A stretch of 64,000 nucleotides of DNA from a virus, in IMG/VR virus record IMGVR_UViG_3300046703_000335, positions 146,409 to 210,408 of that record. The stretch is one strand, 5' to 3'. The position numbers and the translations under genes are program-made. Shown here piece after piece: positions 18,475 through 26,958 of this stretch. The notes under the pieces are model-generated. The model saw only the letters and a list, made by a program, of their open reading frames with translations. It was not told the DNA's origin and ran no database searches. The first letter of the stretch is position 1; every line of letters starts with the position of its first letter.

Positions 18475-19371
18475 TTAACTCCAACCCCCCCTTGCACCGG
18501 ACACGAAGTTTCTACGGCTTTGGACCCCCGGACGTGAATACGGTCCCAGGGCCGAACTGATACCTATACCGTAACGAGGCTGTTTTAGTCCTATAGCAAT
18601 CTTTATAGATCTCTTAGCTTGGTCAAGAAGCTTATCGTATTCACCTTCAAAAGAATCTCTCATTGATTGATACTTAGATGATTTCTCTATATTAAGAGAT
18701 ACACCACTGATGCTATAATCATATTCGTCAACTATCCAATTCAAAGCAAGAGCCCCGCAAGCCAGTGATGCGGACTTAAGAAGAATAACAGCTCTCCATC
18801 TATCTGGAGTTTGAAATAATGTTATACCTGTCACCGGAGGAGCCGTATTGAAATAATCAACAGCCATAAGTAGATACTCATAGAGTTCATAATCTTCCCA
18901 CACGTAACCAAATACCTGAGCTTGTGCTTGTATGAACTTTTCACTCGCCGGGGGACGAAATCTATAATTACGATCGGGATTATTATCCCTTAGCATAATT
19001 CTTAACCTTCTTACGAGCAACTGCTCAGAATCAACACTATTAATATCTGTCTTTACATCTTTAGCAACAACATTAAATTCCTGAACAACTTGAATTGTAG
19101 GAGATCCTGAAGTTTCCCTAAAATTCCATCGTACTAGCCAGTCTCCGATATTTGCATCTAAGGGTATGGTAATATTCACATAATATTGACCTACCCCCAT
19201 GGTAGCGGGGATTTGATCTGGAGGCCCAATAAGAACTTCAACACCTGTAGTATAATCAAATATAGAAAATCTAATATAATAGGGATCTACCAAATTTCCG
19301 ATATTATCCCGGATTAATATTTTCAAATCTTCTTGGGTAAGAGTTTGTCCCGGTTGGTATGCTACTGACAT
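18475..19371 (-). CDS. virion structural protein with immunoglobulin-like N-terminal domain
   Basis: I choose the ATG at 19369-19371, which has GAGGA upstream; the longer frame needs a TTG inside the preceding gene. This gives 298 residues starting MSVAYQPGQ. Residues 1-110 form a beta-sandwich-like domain (YYIRFSIFDYTTG, GQYYVNITIP, GDWLVRWNFRET, QEFNVVAKD). The same pattern occurs in the protein at 19644-20048. Residues about 120-290 are mainly helical, with an aromatic segment VFGYVWEDYELYEYLLMAVD, and end in a Gly/Arg-rich tail. Virion or tail-assembly location is inferred from context. Confidence 0.65.
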   Translation of the reverse strand: MSVAYQPGQTLTQEDLKILIRDNIGNLVDPYYIRFSIFDYTTGVEVLIGPPDQIPATMGVGQYYVNITIPLDANIGDWLVRWNFRETSGSPTIQVVQEFNVVAKDVKTDINSVDSEQLLVRRLRIMLRDNNPDRNYRFRPPASEKFIQAQAQVFGYVWEDYELYEYLLMAVDYFNTAPPVTGITLFQTPDRWRAVILLKSASLACGALALNWIVDEYDYSISGVSLNIEKSSKYQSMRDSFEGEYDKLLDQAKRSIKIAIGLKQPRYGIGISSALGPYSRPGVQSRRNFVSGARGGWS

Positions 19372-19372
19372 A

Positions 19373-19579
19373 TTAAATTCCTCGATCAATATTATTTAGA
19401 TACTTGTCAAGAACTTTCCTTACAGAGTCTTCTTTAAGGAATGAAAACTTATGGAACTGTTCCTGAATATATGGAGTAATCTTACCTGACTCATCTTTGA
19501 GAAACTCCCCATTTTCAGATCTTATATAGGATGATATTCGAATCATGTCCCTGAAGACAGGATTTTTTTTACGTTGCAT
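19373..19579 (-). CDS. small basic hypothetical protein
   Basis: A 68-residue basic protein (MQRKKNPVFRDMIRISSYIR...VRKVLDKYLNNIDRGI). No family recognised. Its stop codon almost touches the start of the next structural gene, so the two are probably translated together. A promoter-like motif with two mismatches lies about 39 bases upstream (19618-19632). Confidence 0.5.
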   Translation of the reverse strand: MQRKKNPVFRDMIRISSYIRSENGEFLKDESGKITPYIQEQFHKFSFLKEDSVRKVLDKYLNNIDRGI

Positions 19580-19617
19580 AAGATTGTCTCCCTATAATAT
19601 TACTGTAAGGATTTTAT

Positions 19618-19632
19618 ATTATTAGATTATTA
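19618..19632 (-). promoter_or_regulatory. phage promoter-like motif, two mismatches
   Basis: Minus-strand TAATAATCTAATAAT, in the gap upstream of the 68-residue gene. Confidence 0.35.
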
Positions 19633-19643
19633 GCTCTAAAATT

Positions 19644-20048
19644 TTAGTACAATATCATGAAAGCATTAATATCGAAGTGATTTTCCATAGCTGACATTTG
19701 CTGATGAATACCATCCGAAGTTACTGAAAATTCCACAGTGGTCAATTGTGTAGCAGAGGTCTCCAAAGCCCTATAATACCAGCGTATCTCATAAGTCCCA
19801 ATCTTCCATGTATCCTCAATAATAAAATTGGGTTTTATCTTTCCAGTATCTAAAATATCAGGTAACCGATTACGAATACCAATTGGCATAAATTGATTTG
19901 TAAGAAGATGAACAAACCCAATATCATATCTTATCCAATATGGAGTATATGGAAAAGTCTGGTATGGGTAGGCATTATAATACCGCGCATACAAATTAAG
20001 GATAAGATCTGTTTGTCCTATCCGATGTCCTTGTATAAAACTTTCCAT
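19644..20048 (-). CDS. small virion protein, paralogue of the 18475-19371 N-terminal domain
   Basis: A 134-residue protein with GGAG before the ATG. It consists of one beta-sandwich-like domain whose strand pattern (PYWIRYDIGFV, NFIIEDTWKIGTYEIRWYYRA, TTVEFSVTSD) parallels the first domain of the structural protein at 18475-19371. The two genes are separated only by a 68-residue gene, which suggests local duplication. Probably a tail or neck component. Confidence 0.55.
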   Translation of the reverse strand: MESFIQGHRIGQTDLILNLYARYYNAYPYQTFPYTPYWIRYDIGFVHLLTNQFMPIGIRNRLPDILDTGKIKPNFIIEDTWKIGTYEIRWYYRALETSATQLTTVEFSVTSDGIHQQMSAMENHFDINAFMILY

Positions 20049-20112
20049 AAGGAGTCTCCAGACAAAGGAACCGATATATGCAAGATCAGTTCTTTAACGG
20101 AAGGGCACAATC

Positions 20113-20571
20113 TTATTCTTCGTTATCTTCTTCTTCGATCTCAAGTACTAACTCAACAGTAAACTTGATCACCTTCTTATCCTCATCAATATCTGGCATA
20201 TAATCAACCTGGTCTTCCCAGATATAATCATCAAAATCCTGATTCAAATCTGATATATCAAGATTAGCATATTTTTCTTTAAGAAAGGATGATAGTTTTG
20301 GATTGATCATTTTTTTAAGATCACCATCATGATCATCAACCCAATCCTGAAGTATTCTATTAAGTACCCTATAACTGTCCGGTGGTATACCATCATAAGT
20401 TATATGGATATCTGCCCATACTTCAATATTTGCTGAGAATTCCTCATCATTGTTTTCTACAACATTTTCTTCATCGATATCAATGTTTTCAAACTCAATA
20501 AAAGAGGCTTCTTTTAGCTTAAAATTTTCAGAAGCTTTTTTAGCCATAAAATCAACAACAGATGCTCTCAT
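20113..20571 (-). CDS. acidic hypothetical protein
   Basis: A 152-residue, strongly acidic protein. Residues 1-25 are helical and contain KKASENFKLKEAS, similar in style to the helical tags of other proteins here. The central part mixes acidic stretches with beta strands (EVWADIHITYDGI), and it ends VLEIEEEDNEE. No family recognised. It lies between small tail proteins and could be a minor virion protein or assembly factor. Confidence 0.5.
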   Translation of the reverse strand: MRASVVDFMAKKASENFKLKEASFIEFENIDIDEENVVENNDEEFSANIEVWADIHITYDGIPPDSYRVLNRILQDWVDDHDGDLKKMINPKLSSFLKEKYANLDISDLNQDFDDYIWEDQVDYMPDIDEDKKVIKFTVELVLEIEEEDNEE

Positions 20572-20573
20572 AA

Positions 20574-20774
20574 TTAAAATCCATGTTTGCTGTTAGTAAA
20601 ATTAGCATCATTTATTCCCGTATAACCCATATCCCACATTACAGGCTCAAGTGTCCCCATACCTGTTATGCCACCGGTTTCAGGGGTCACTTTATCAATG
20701 TTATAAAATACATTGATTTCATATGGTCCTATAGCAGGGGATATAGTCATCATTTTACCTTGATATACATCCAT
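20574..20774 (-). CDS. small tail-associated protein
   Basis: A 66-residue protein with AAAGGAT upstream. It contains GGITGMGTLEP and GYTGIND, two examples of the TGI/TGM motif that recurs in the fibre proteins of this phage. No other signature. Its stop is two bases from the next start, so it is part of a tight run of small genes. Confidence 0.45.
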   Translation of the reverse strand: MDVYQGKMMTISPAIGPYEINVFYNIDKVTPETGGITGMGTLEPVMWDMGYTGINDANFTNSKHGF

Positions 20775-20782
20775 ATTAATTC

Positions 20783-21070
20783 TTATCCTTTTTTAATTTC
20801 ATTCCCAATTATGCTGGCACAAAGAGACTTTAATGACTTTATATTGTCAGCATAAGTAAGAGCATCAACTGGACATTGTCTTAAAAAGTATGCTGTTTTC
20901 AACTTTTCTACCACATCTGAATTTTCAAAAAAGAAAAATACTTTTCTTTGGTCCTTAGTGGTATTTTTTATTTTACAACCAGAGGTTGCAAATAGAGCTG
21001 CAAGATAAAGGTCACACGTCTTATACCCATCCCGTGTATAAATCAAATCACCGTGTATATTATCGTTCAT
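20783..21070 (-). CDS. DUF5659-like protein
   Basis: The ATG at 21068-21070 follows GAGGTGATC, an excellent ribosome site, giving 95 residues; a longer frame would use TTG. The layout DLYLAALFATSGCKI, RKVFFFFENSDVVEKL, YFLRQCPVDALTYADNIKSLK fits the DUF5659 family of small phage and plasmid proteins of unknown role. It is the last small gene before a terminator on its upstream side. Confidence 0.6.
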   Translation of the reverse strand: MNDNIHGDLIYTRDGYKTCDLYLAALFATSGCKIKNTTKDQRKVFFFFENSDVVEKLKTAYFLRQCPVDALTYADNIKSLKSLCASIIGNEIKKG

Positions 21071-21125
21071 TTGATCACCTCTCAATATTTTTTATTATAG
21101 ATGTTATTTTAAATTTAAACAAAAA

Positions 21126-21152
21126 TTGCCGAGGTCGATGTAACCCCGGCAA
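21126..21152 (-). terminator. intrinsic terminator
   Basis: Minus-strand stem TTGCCGGGG/CCTCGGCAA (one wobble pair) followed by a T5 run. It closes the gene at 21184-21609. Confidence 0.75.
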
Positions 21153-21183
21153 CCTCAAAAATCATCAAGTCTTAAAAAAAGTC

Positions 21184-21609
21184 TTAAGCATTACCGTAAT
21201 AATACCCAGTTGAACCAGCTGCACCAGTTGAATACTTATCATTAGCCAGAAGATCCATGTAAGTATTGGTGAATCTGGAAGTACCTGTATCACCGATATC
21301 TTGACGAGGGACTTCATCAGCTGAAGTGTATGCACCTTCAGTAAGAACAAATGGTGCACCATTATGGTCTGTGAAGAGTGAGTTACTTGCTGCTGTCGAG
21401 AAATACTTCAGGACACCCTTTGCAAGACTATACAGAACGTTATCTGTAAGTTGAATAACTTTTGTTTCTCCCCACACGATATATTCATCTTGACCGCTGA
21501 GGTAATTACCTTCCTGGGCACCGCCAAGCTGACTTCTTTTGTCAAAATCAGTAAAATAAATTTTACCTACGTTTGTGCCAAAATATTGTACACGTAGTGT
21601 ATCAGCCAT
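21184..21609 (-). CDS. probable minor virion protein
   Basis: A 141-residue protein in its own unit, with a good ribosome site, an exact promoter motif 75 bases upstream, and a terminator downstream. It is beta-rich (TLRVQYFGTNVGKIYFTDFD, EYIVWGETKVIQL) and ends in a Gly/Tyr/Thr-rich tail (GAAGSTGYYYGNA). Strong individual promotion suggests high expression, which would fit a decoration or fibre protein. No family recognised. Confidence 0.5.
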   Translation of the reverse strand: MADTLRVQYFGTNVGKIYFTDFDKRSQLGGAQEGNYLSGQDEYIVWGETKVIQLTDNVLYSLAKGVLKYFSTAASNSLFTDHNGAPFVLTEGAYTSADEVPRQDIGDTGTSRFTNTYMDLLANDKYSTGAAGSTGYYYGNA

Positions 21610-21683
21610 AAAAGCCTCCTTAGACTAAATCTTTTTGTTTGTATATAAAACCCTTTATCAGGGATCTTCAATAAAGGTAGCAT

Positions 21684-21698
21684 ATTAAGAGATTATTA
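21684..21698 (-). promoter_or_regulatory. phage promoter-like motif, exact
   Basis: Exact TAATAATCTCTTAAT, between the terminator of the glycosyltransferase gene and the 141-residue gene. Confidence 0.65.
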
Positions 21699-21712
21699 TC
21701 TATGTAAAAAAA

Positions 21713-21740
21713 AAGGCCACTCATTTTATTGAGCAGCCTT
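21713..21740 (-). terminator. intrinsic terminator of the glycosyltransferase operon
   Basis: Minus-strand stem AAGGCTGCTCA/TGAGTGGCCTT with one mismatch and a loop ATAAAA, followed by a long T-run, 27 bases past the glycosyltransferase stop. Confidence 0.8.
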
Positions 21741-21766
21741 TTTACATACACGTTTAATAACTGATA

Positions 21767-24700
21767 TTATTTTATGCCAAATTCCTTAAGCCATCCATCA
21801 GCTATTTTTCCCCAATTATACTCCTTCATCTTAGCATAAGCCCTATCAGCCCACATAAGCCTATAAGACTCATCAGAAAGCATCCTTATAGCTTCTGCTA
21901 CGAATCTATTAACATATGAAGTGGGATATTCACCATTGCGACTTAATCCATCAGGAGAAAGAAGTATCCCTGCTGATCCTACAGTAGTTTGCAAACCGGC
22001 GAAGTCAGTACTTACAATAGAACACTTAGATAATCCTGCAGCAACTGCTGTTATACAAAATGTTTCACTGAACCAGCTCGGATACAACCAAATCTTTGAT
22101 TCTTTCTCATATTCAGCCAATTGCTTCTTACTCACTCGATCAACATACTTTACACCAGGCTGATTCATTAGATTTTTTATATCTGCTATAAATTTCAGTC
22201 CCTCGACATCCTTCCGCATACGAGCCATGGATTCCCAATTAAAAAAGCCATAAGCTACGACAAGTTCAAAATCAGGGATCTCTTTTCTTATTTGAGGAAC
22301 CATCTTTAAAAGCTGGTATAAACCTCTATCGGGGCTTGAAGAATAAACAGCTTGATTCTTCTTTTTATATTTGTCAACATCGCTATATAGACTGAAATCC
22401 TGACCATTTGCAGTAAGGAACATCTTATCACTTATAATACCATGGTGACTCATAATAAATTCTTTATGCCACTCTGACAAATAAGCGTACTTATCTACAC
22501 GCCAAGTCATAATATCATAACTTTTATCTGGGGATAACCAAATATCATGAAATATGATATAGTTTCTTAAAGAATGAATATTTAATTTTAATGGTTCCGT
22601 CGATCGTGACGCTATGAAATAATCAATAACATCATATTCTACATCAGCCTGCATCTTAGTATGATCACGATAAACAACATCCCCAACCTTTTCTCCGACA
22701 TTATCAAAGACCGGATCAAGAACGATATCATCTTTACTGTCTGATAGTAAATCATTATAAATAGTGGTCTCAAAACCTTTTTTTACAAATTCCCGAGCAA
22801 GATATGATGCCCAAGTTTCTGATCCTGCCATACCCTCATCTACTTTTTGTTTATTCCAAGGCTCCCAAGCTGGACCTGTCCAAATTACTACTCGGGGTTT
22901 ATTCCATTTTGCCCTATATTTCATATGATTTTCAGCATCTTCTTTATTATAAGATTCTCTATTCTCTTCCTGGTAGGCACCTCGGCTTATTCCGCCATAA
23001 TGAAAAACAAAAGAATCTATAGCTTGACCTGTCACATATCCAAATTTTGATAATCGATTCATAAGGTCAAGATCTTCGCACCCATTAAGGAAGAGAGGAT
23101 CAAATAAGCTTACTTCATTTATTGCACAGCGAGCAAAAATAGTAGCGTATGCTGCCACCCATCCCTGACGGACAAAAACATCCTTATGCTTTTTGTTAGA
23201 ATACTCCATGAATTTATAGAGTTCTTCCACATAAGGTTTAATCTCATCAATTTTCATAGCTGGGTGAAGATCAATCTTTGATTTTTCTAAGAGCATCGAA
23301 TAAGATGGTTTACCTGGAGCGTCATGCAACCAGCCTCTGTCACAATTAGACAATACCCCACAAGAAGCTAATCGATCAACAGTCTCCATTTTATTTACAA
23401 GGCTAGTAAGCCAGCACTTTGACACTATAACATCTGAATTCAAAATTACAAAATATTTTGTATTAGAAGCTTTAATACCTGCGTTACAAGTCTCAGAAAA
23501 AGATAAGCGCTTATTTGGGTCACCTATAACAGTAATTCCTTTTAATGTCAGCAAGTAATCCCATGTCTCTTTATTACTACCTCCATCTGAGATAATGATG
23601 TGGAAAGGGTATAGGGTATTCATGAGAATAGAGCTTACACACATCTTAAGATATTCAACGTTATTATAGTTAGCAATAATGATATCTACTATGGATCTAT
23701 TTTTTACATCTATCTTTTCGGGAGGATCCGGAAATTTCATCTGATTATTAATAAGCTCTGTTAAAGTGCTAATCCACTGACTAGCAATAACTGGTAGACT
23801 ATACTCTCCTATAGAAGCTTTTCCAGCTTCTCCTATCTTCTTTCTCACGGTACTATCTTTCAACTTTATGAGAGCATTTTTCCACTCTTCTTTAGTATCA
23901 CATATAAAACCGTTTTCTCCATCCTTGATAATTTCTTTGTATGCCTGAAGTGGAGAACAAAGAACTGGGAGACCAAGAGCCATTGCTACAGTAGCTTTCA
24001 CAGAACTCTTTGCTGGTTGAACCTCAACACGTTGAGGGCACAATACCACATCACAGGCATTCATTACATCGACCCAGCCTTCCTCTGTCCAGCGATGAGT
24101 AGCATTATCCCATTCTGTACATAATACTATTTCATAACCTGCTTCTTCAATTGTATCTTTTAGATATTCATTTACAAGCCAGGAATTTCCACCCATACCC
24201 ACATAAACTGCCTTAGGCTTTAGATATCGATTTTCATATACTGCTTTATCAGATGTTTTCTCCACTGCATCCTTAAGGACTACTGTCTTCATAAAACCAT
24301 GTTCATTAGTAATCTCTTTAAGCTTGGTAGAACAGCAGGTGATAAGATCAACCTCTTCCATACATTCCCGTTCAAACGGAAAATTGAATAAAGCCTCACA
24401 ATGATCAAAGACACATTTTATATCTGAGGATTTAAGATGCTTCATTATTTCAAGATCTTCTTTACCAAACTGAGTAAAAATAGCTACAGTTGCATCTCCT
24501 ACCTTGTTTCTTGTTTCATAGATATTATTACCGTAGTAATTAGAAATGATTGTGCTATCAATACCCATATCTACCAGTTGCTGGCAGATATTAAACCTTC
24601 TTAATCGGATAGAAGGATTCGTTAGATCAAGTGTGGGAATAAACCACACTATTTTAATATCGCGAATTTTATTCAATCTTATGTCACAAAAATCGAGGTT

Positions 24701-25888
24701 ATTCCGGAGAACACTCATATTAAGATCATTTTTCTGCAAAAATTCTTTTAATTTAGAAATGTCTTCTTCCTGGAGCACCATTCCTTTTGACAAACGATTC
24801 ATTTCGATATTCGTAATCTTAAGAAGTTCGCTCATCTGTTCATTACCGGGTTTATGCGTAAGAGCAAGTGTACAATATTTTACTACACTGTCATATTCTT
24901 TTCTGTTGTAATAAATAAGAGCCAGTTTAGCTGCTGGAATAAATCCATAATAGTCAATTATCTGAGACATTCCTCCTTCAAGCTTTTTATTAAGAGCTTC
25001 TTTATAATATGATACTGCGGTGTCTGTATCATTCTCTTGCTCAAAGATATTTCCAAGAACCACGTAATTCTCAGCATAAATGCTATTGAATCTAATACCT
25101 TTTAGTGCATAATTTTTTGATGAGGAATAATCAGATTTTTCAAAATAGTATCTTGATAATTTTATACATGCTGTAGTAAGATTATCCGCAAAATCAGCCC
25201 CCTTTTTTATATACGGATCAAGTACCGATATTGCTTTTTCCCACATTCCAAAATCAGCCAGTTCTTTACCATAATAAAATTTTATTCGCTCTGAACAATC
25301 TCCCGTTTCATATACTTTTTTGAGAGCCTCTATATTGCGAGCGGGATTATGTACTCTAACCCTATAATGATCAATATTGATATTTTCCCGATGTAATCTA
25401 TTGGGGGGGACATCCAAATTCATATACTCGTGTATGGGGTCATGCCATTTTATATGCTCACAATTTTTTACTATTCTTTCTCTAGGGAGAATTAGTACTG
25501 GAGCATCCTTCTCATCATGGCTATATACGTAGTTAAGAATTATAATATCCCAAGCACTTATCTTTGGCTTCAATACCTGCAGTCTCATATACTCTGAAGG
25601 CCTCAAAACATCGTCAGAGTCTAACCACATGATATATTGAGATGTATTATTACTAAAAGAGAAGTTTCTCGCAGCTGAGAAATCAGAAATCCATTTAAAG
25701 AAAAATGTCTTAGCACCATAACTTTCAGCTAAAGACTTTATCTCTGGGTCCTCTTTTTCCATAGCAAGAGTTATTACTATCTCGTCAAATAGTTCACCTT
25801 GACAACTTTTAAGACATCTATCTAAAACATCCTTATCATCAGGACCTACAATAATATTCAAACCCAATAAAGGGGTGCGTATACTCAT
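21767..25888 (-). CDS. giant four-domain glycosyltransferase (GT2-TPR-GT1-GT2-GT1)
   Basis: A 1373-residue protein. Residues 1-165 are a GT-A family 2 domain (DEIVITLAMEKEDPE, YIMWLDSDDVLRPSEY with its DxD). About 200-370 are TPR-like helices (NYVVLGNIFEQENDTDTAVSYY). About 400-700 are a GT-B family 1-like domain (CDVVLCPQRVEVQPAKSSVK, LGLPVLCSPLQAYKEII). About 715-1000 are a second GT2 domain (SIVDIIIANYNNVEYLKMCV, ISDGGS, FVILNSDVIV). About 1010-1373 are a second GT-B domain (GMAGSETWASYLAREFVKKG, IWLYPSWFSETFCITAVAAG). Such arrays build polysaccharide or glycoprotein chains from nucleotide sugars. Its ATG overlaps the stop of an RHH regulator. Acceptor unknown: virion proteins, host surface glycans or modified DNA are all possible. 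Confidence 0.85.
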   Translation of the reverse strand: MSIRTPLLGLNIIVGPDDKDVLDRCLKSCQGELFDEIVITLAMEKEDPEIKSLAESYGAKTFFFKWISDFSAARNFSFSNNTSQYIMWLDSDDVLRPSEYMRLQVLKPKISAWDIIILNYVYSHDEKDAPVLILPRERIVKNCEHIKWHDPIHEYMNLDVPPNRLHRENINIDHYRVRVHNPARNIEALKKVYETGDCSERIKFYYGKELADFGMWEKAISVLDPYIKKGADFADNLTTACIKLSRYYFEKSDYSSSKNYALKGIRFNSIYAENYVVLGNIFEQENDTDTAVSYYKEALNKKLEGGMSQIIDYYGFIPAAKLALIYYNRKEYDSVVKYCTLALTHKPGNEQMSELLKITNIEMNRLSKGMVLQEEDISKLKEFLQKNDLNMSVLRNNLDFCDIRLNKIRDIKIVWFIPTLDLTNPSIRLRRFNICQQLVDMGIDSTIISNYYGNNIYETRNKVGDATVAIFTQFGKEDLEIMKHLKSSDIKCVFDHCEALFNFPFERECMEEVDLITCCSTKLKEITNEHGFMKTVVLKDAVEKTSDKAVYENRYLKPKAVYVGMGGNSWLVNEYLKDTIEEAGYEIVLCTEWDNATHRWTEEGWVDVMNACDVVLCPQRVEVQPAKSSVKATVAMALGLPVLCSPLQAYKEIIKDGENGFICDTKEEWKNALIKLKDSTVRKKIGEAGKASIGEYSLPVIASQWISTLTELINNQMKFPDPPEKIDVKNRSIVDIIIANYNNVEYLKMCVSSILMNTLYPFHIIISDGGSNKETWDYLLTLKGITVIGDPNKRLSFSETCNAGIKASNTKYFVILNSDVIVSKCWLTSLVNKMETVDRLASCGVLSNCDRGWLHDAPGKPSYSMLLEKSKIDLHPAMKIDEIKPYVEELYKFMEYSNKKHKDVFVRQGWVAAYATIFARCAINEVSLFDPLFLNGCEDLDLMNRLSKFGYVTGQAIDSFVFHYGGISRGAYQEENRESYNKEDAENHMKYRAKWNKPRVVIWTGPAWEPWNKQKVDEGMAGSETWASYLAREFVKKGFETTIYNDLLSDSKDDIVLDPVFDNVGEKVGDVVYRDHTKMQADVEYDVIDYFIASRSTEPLKLNIHSLRNYIIFHDIWLSPDKSYDIMTWRVDKYAYLSEWHKEFIMSHHGIISDKMFLTANGQDFSLYSDVDKYKKKNQAVYSSSPDRGLYQLLKMVPQIRKEIPDFELVVAYGFFNWESMARMRKDVEGLKFIADIKNLMNQPGVKYVDRVSKKQLAEYEKESKIWLYPSWFSETFCITAVAAGLSKCSIVSTDFAGLQTTVGSAGILLSPDGLSRNGEYPTSYVNRFVAEAIRMLSDESYRLMWADRAYAKMKEYNWGKIADGWLKEFGIK

Positions 25889-26061
25889 GCGTACACCTCA
25901 CGTATATTTTCAAGTCCTGTAAATCCTTCAAATTTCTTTCTATTAATATAGTCATCAATTGCACGTCTTATAATCTCAGCACGAGGTACCCCCGTAAGTT
26001 CAGATATTACTCGAAGACCATGTATCTCACCATCGGTAAGATGAAAATTCACTCTTTCCAT
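25885..26061 (-). CDS. ribbon-helix-helix DNA-binding protein
   Basis: A 58-residue protein beginning MERVNFHLTDGEIHGLRV. A short beta strand with alternating residues (RVNFHLT) is followed by two helices (ISELTGVPRAEIIRRAIDDYI), the layout of the CopG/Arc/MetJ fold, where the strand pairs in a dimer and reads DNA. AGGAG lies 8 bases before the ATG. The stop overlaps the start of the giant glycosyltransferase (ATGA), so they are coupled. An exact promoter motif lies 52 bases upstream. It probably autoregulates this two-gene operon. Confidence 0.8.
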   Translation of the reverse strand: MERVNFHLTDGEIHGLRVISELTGVPRAEIIRRAIDDYINRKKFEGFTGLENIREVYA

Positions 26062-26112
26062 TAAAAACTCCTATATATAGGTAAGTACCATATACTTACC
26101 TATAGAAAAGAT

Positions 26113-26127
26113 ATTAAGAGATTATTA
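26113..26127 (-). promoter_or_regulatory. phage promoter-like motif, exact
   Basis: Exact TAATAATCTCTTAAT, 52 bases before the RHH regulator of the glycosyltransferase operon. Confidence 0.65.
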
Positions 26128-26156
26128 ATTTTTAAAAATTATTAGAGAAAGGAAAT

Positions 26157-26609
26157 TTATACTGCGGCTTCTTTAGCAGCTTTCCACTTCCTGTCATCGA
26201 TACCGGAGATCTTTGAAATATTTTTTTCTTGAGTAATGAGAGGTTCATATGATTTAGTACTCAAACCAGCTTCTGAGGCTAATTTACTAGCATCTGACCA
26301 AGATTCTGTCTCTACCCCTGCAACATTGGGTTTTAATTTAGTCCCACCTGAACCATAGCGTTCGATTTGGCGAATTTCAAGTTCAGTATTCTGCTTCCTT
26401 TTATCCCGACTGATCTTATACGTCTGAGCCTCTGTCCATTGCTTGAAAAAAAATCCACCATTTAAATTTAGAGATATCAGGCGTTCCATCTTTACTTCCT
26501 TATGACCCTCTTCACATCGAGGGCATAAGATATCGGGGGTTTCTTTAATGGAATGAATAACTTCTTGTATCAAGCTACAGCTATTACATCTGTACTCGTA
26601 GGTAGGCAT
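26157..26609 (-). CDS. second FmdB-type zinc ribbon protein
   Basis: A 150-residue protein with the ribbon MPTYEYRCNSC (Cys8, Cys11, Cys29, Cys32), paralogous to the start of the protein at 4264-4743. The tail is basic then mixed (QTYKISRDKRKQN, WSDASKLASEAGLS) and shows no known fold. AGGAG precedes the ATG. It ends an operon of probable virion proteins. Confidence 0.75.
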   Translation of the reverse strand: MPTYEYRCNSCSLIQEVIHSIKETPDILCPRCEEGHKEVKMERLISLNLNGGFFFKQWTEAQTYKISRDKRKQNTELEIRQIERYGSGGTKLKPNVAGVETESWSDASKLASEAGLSTKSYEPLITQEKNISKISGIDDRKWKAAKEAAV

Positions 26610-26629
26610 ATCTTAACTCCTATGTAATA

Positions 26630-26929
26630 TTATATTAATGATAATTTTAATTTAAATGTTTCATGTTGATTTATAAACCATATACCATTCTCTTTTACCG
26701 AAGGAAGGTATTTCAGATAAGCTGTTCTGAATATACCAATACCCTGATGAACATAGTCAAATTTTACTTCATCAGAAAAAGTTAAGACTATTTTTTTAAT
26801 TATGTCAGGATTGGCATAAATCATTCCAACGATATCATCGTGGAATTCTATGTAGTTAAAAGCACAATCAATCGCTTTTGAAAAAAGATTCTTATCAAAT
26901 TCGATAAGATATACGGGTAGATCATTCAT
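26630..26929 (-). CDS. hypothetical protein
   Basis: A 99-residue protein with TGGAG before the ATG. It is rich in Phe, Ile, Tyr and Lys (FDKNLFSKAIDCAFNYIEFH, WFINQHETFKLKLSLI) and looks like a compact alpha/beta protein. No motif recognised. Tightly packed between a SWIM-like protein and the zinc ribbon gene. Confidence 0.5.
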   Translation of the reverse strand: MNDLPVYLIEFDKNLFSKAIDCAFNYIEFHDDIVGMIYANPDIIKKIVLTFSDEVKFDYVHQGIGIFRTAYLKYLPSVKENGIWFINQHETFKLKLSLI

Positions 26930-26958
26930 TAATACTCCATTTTATATATATCTGTTTT

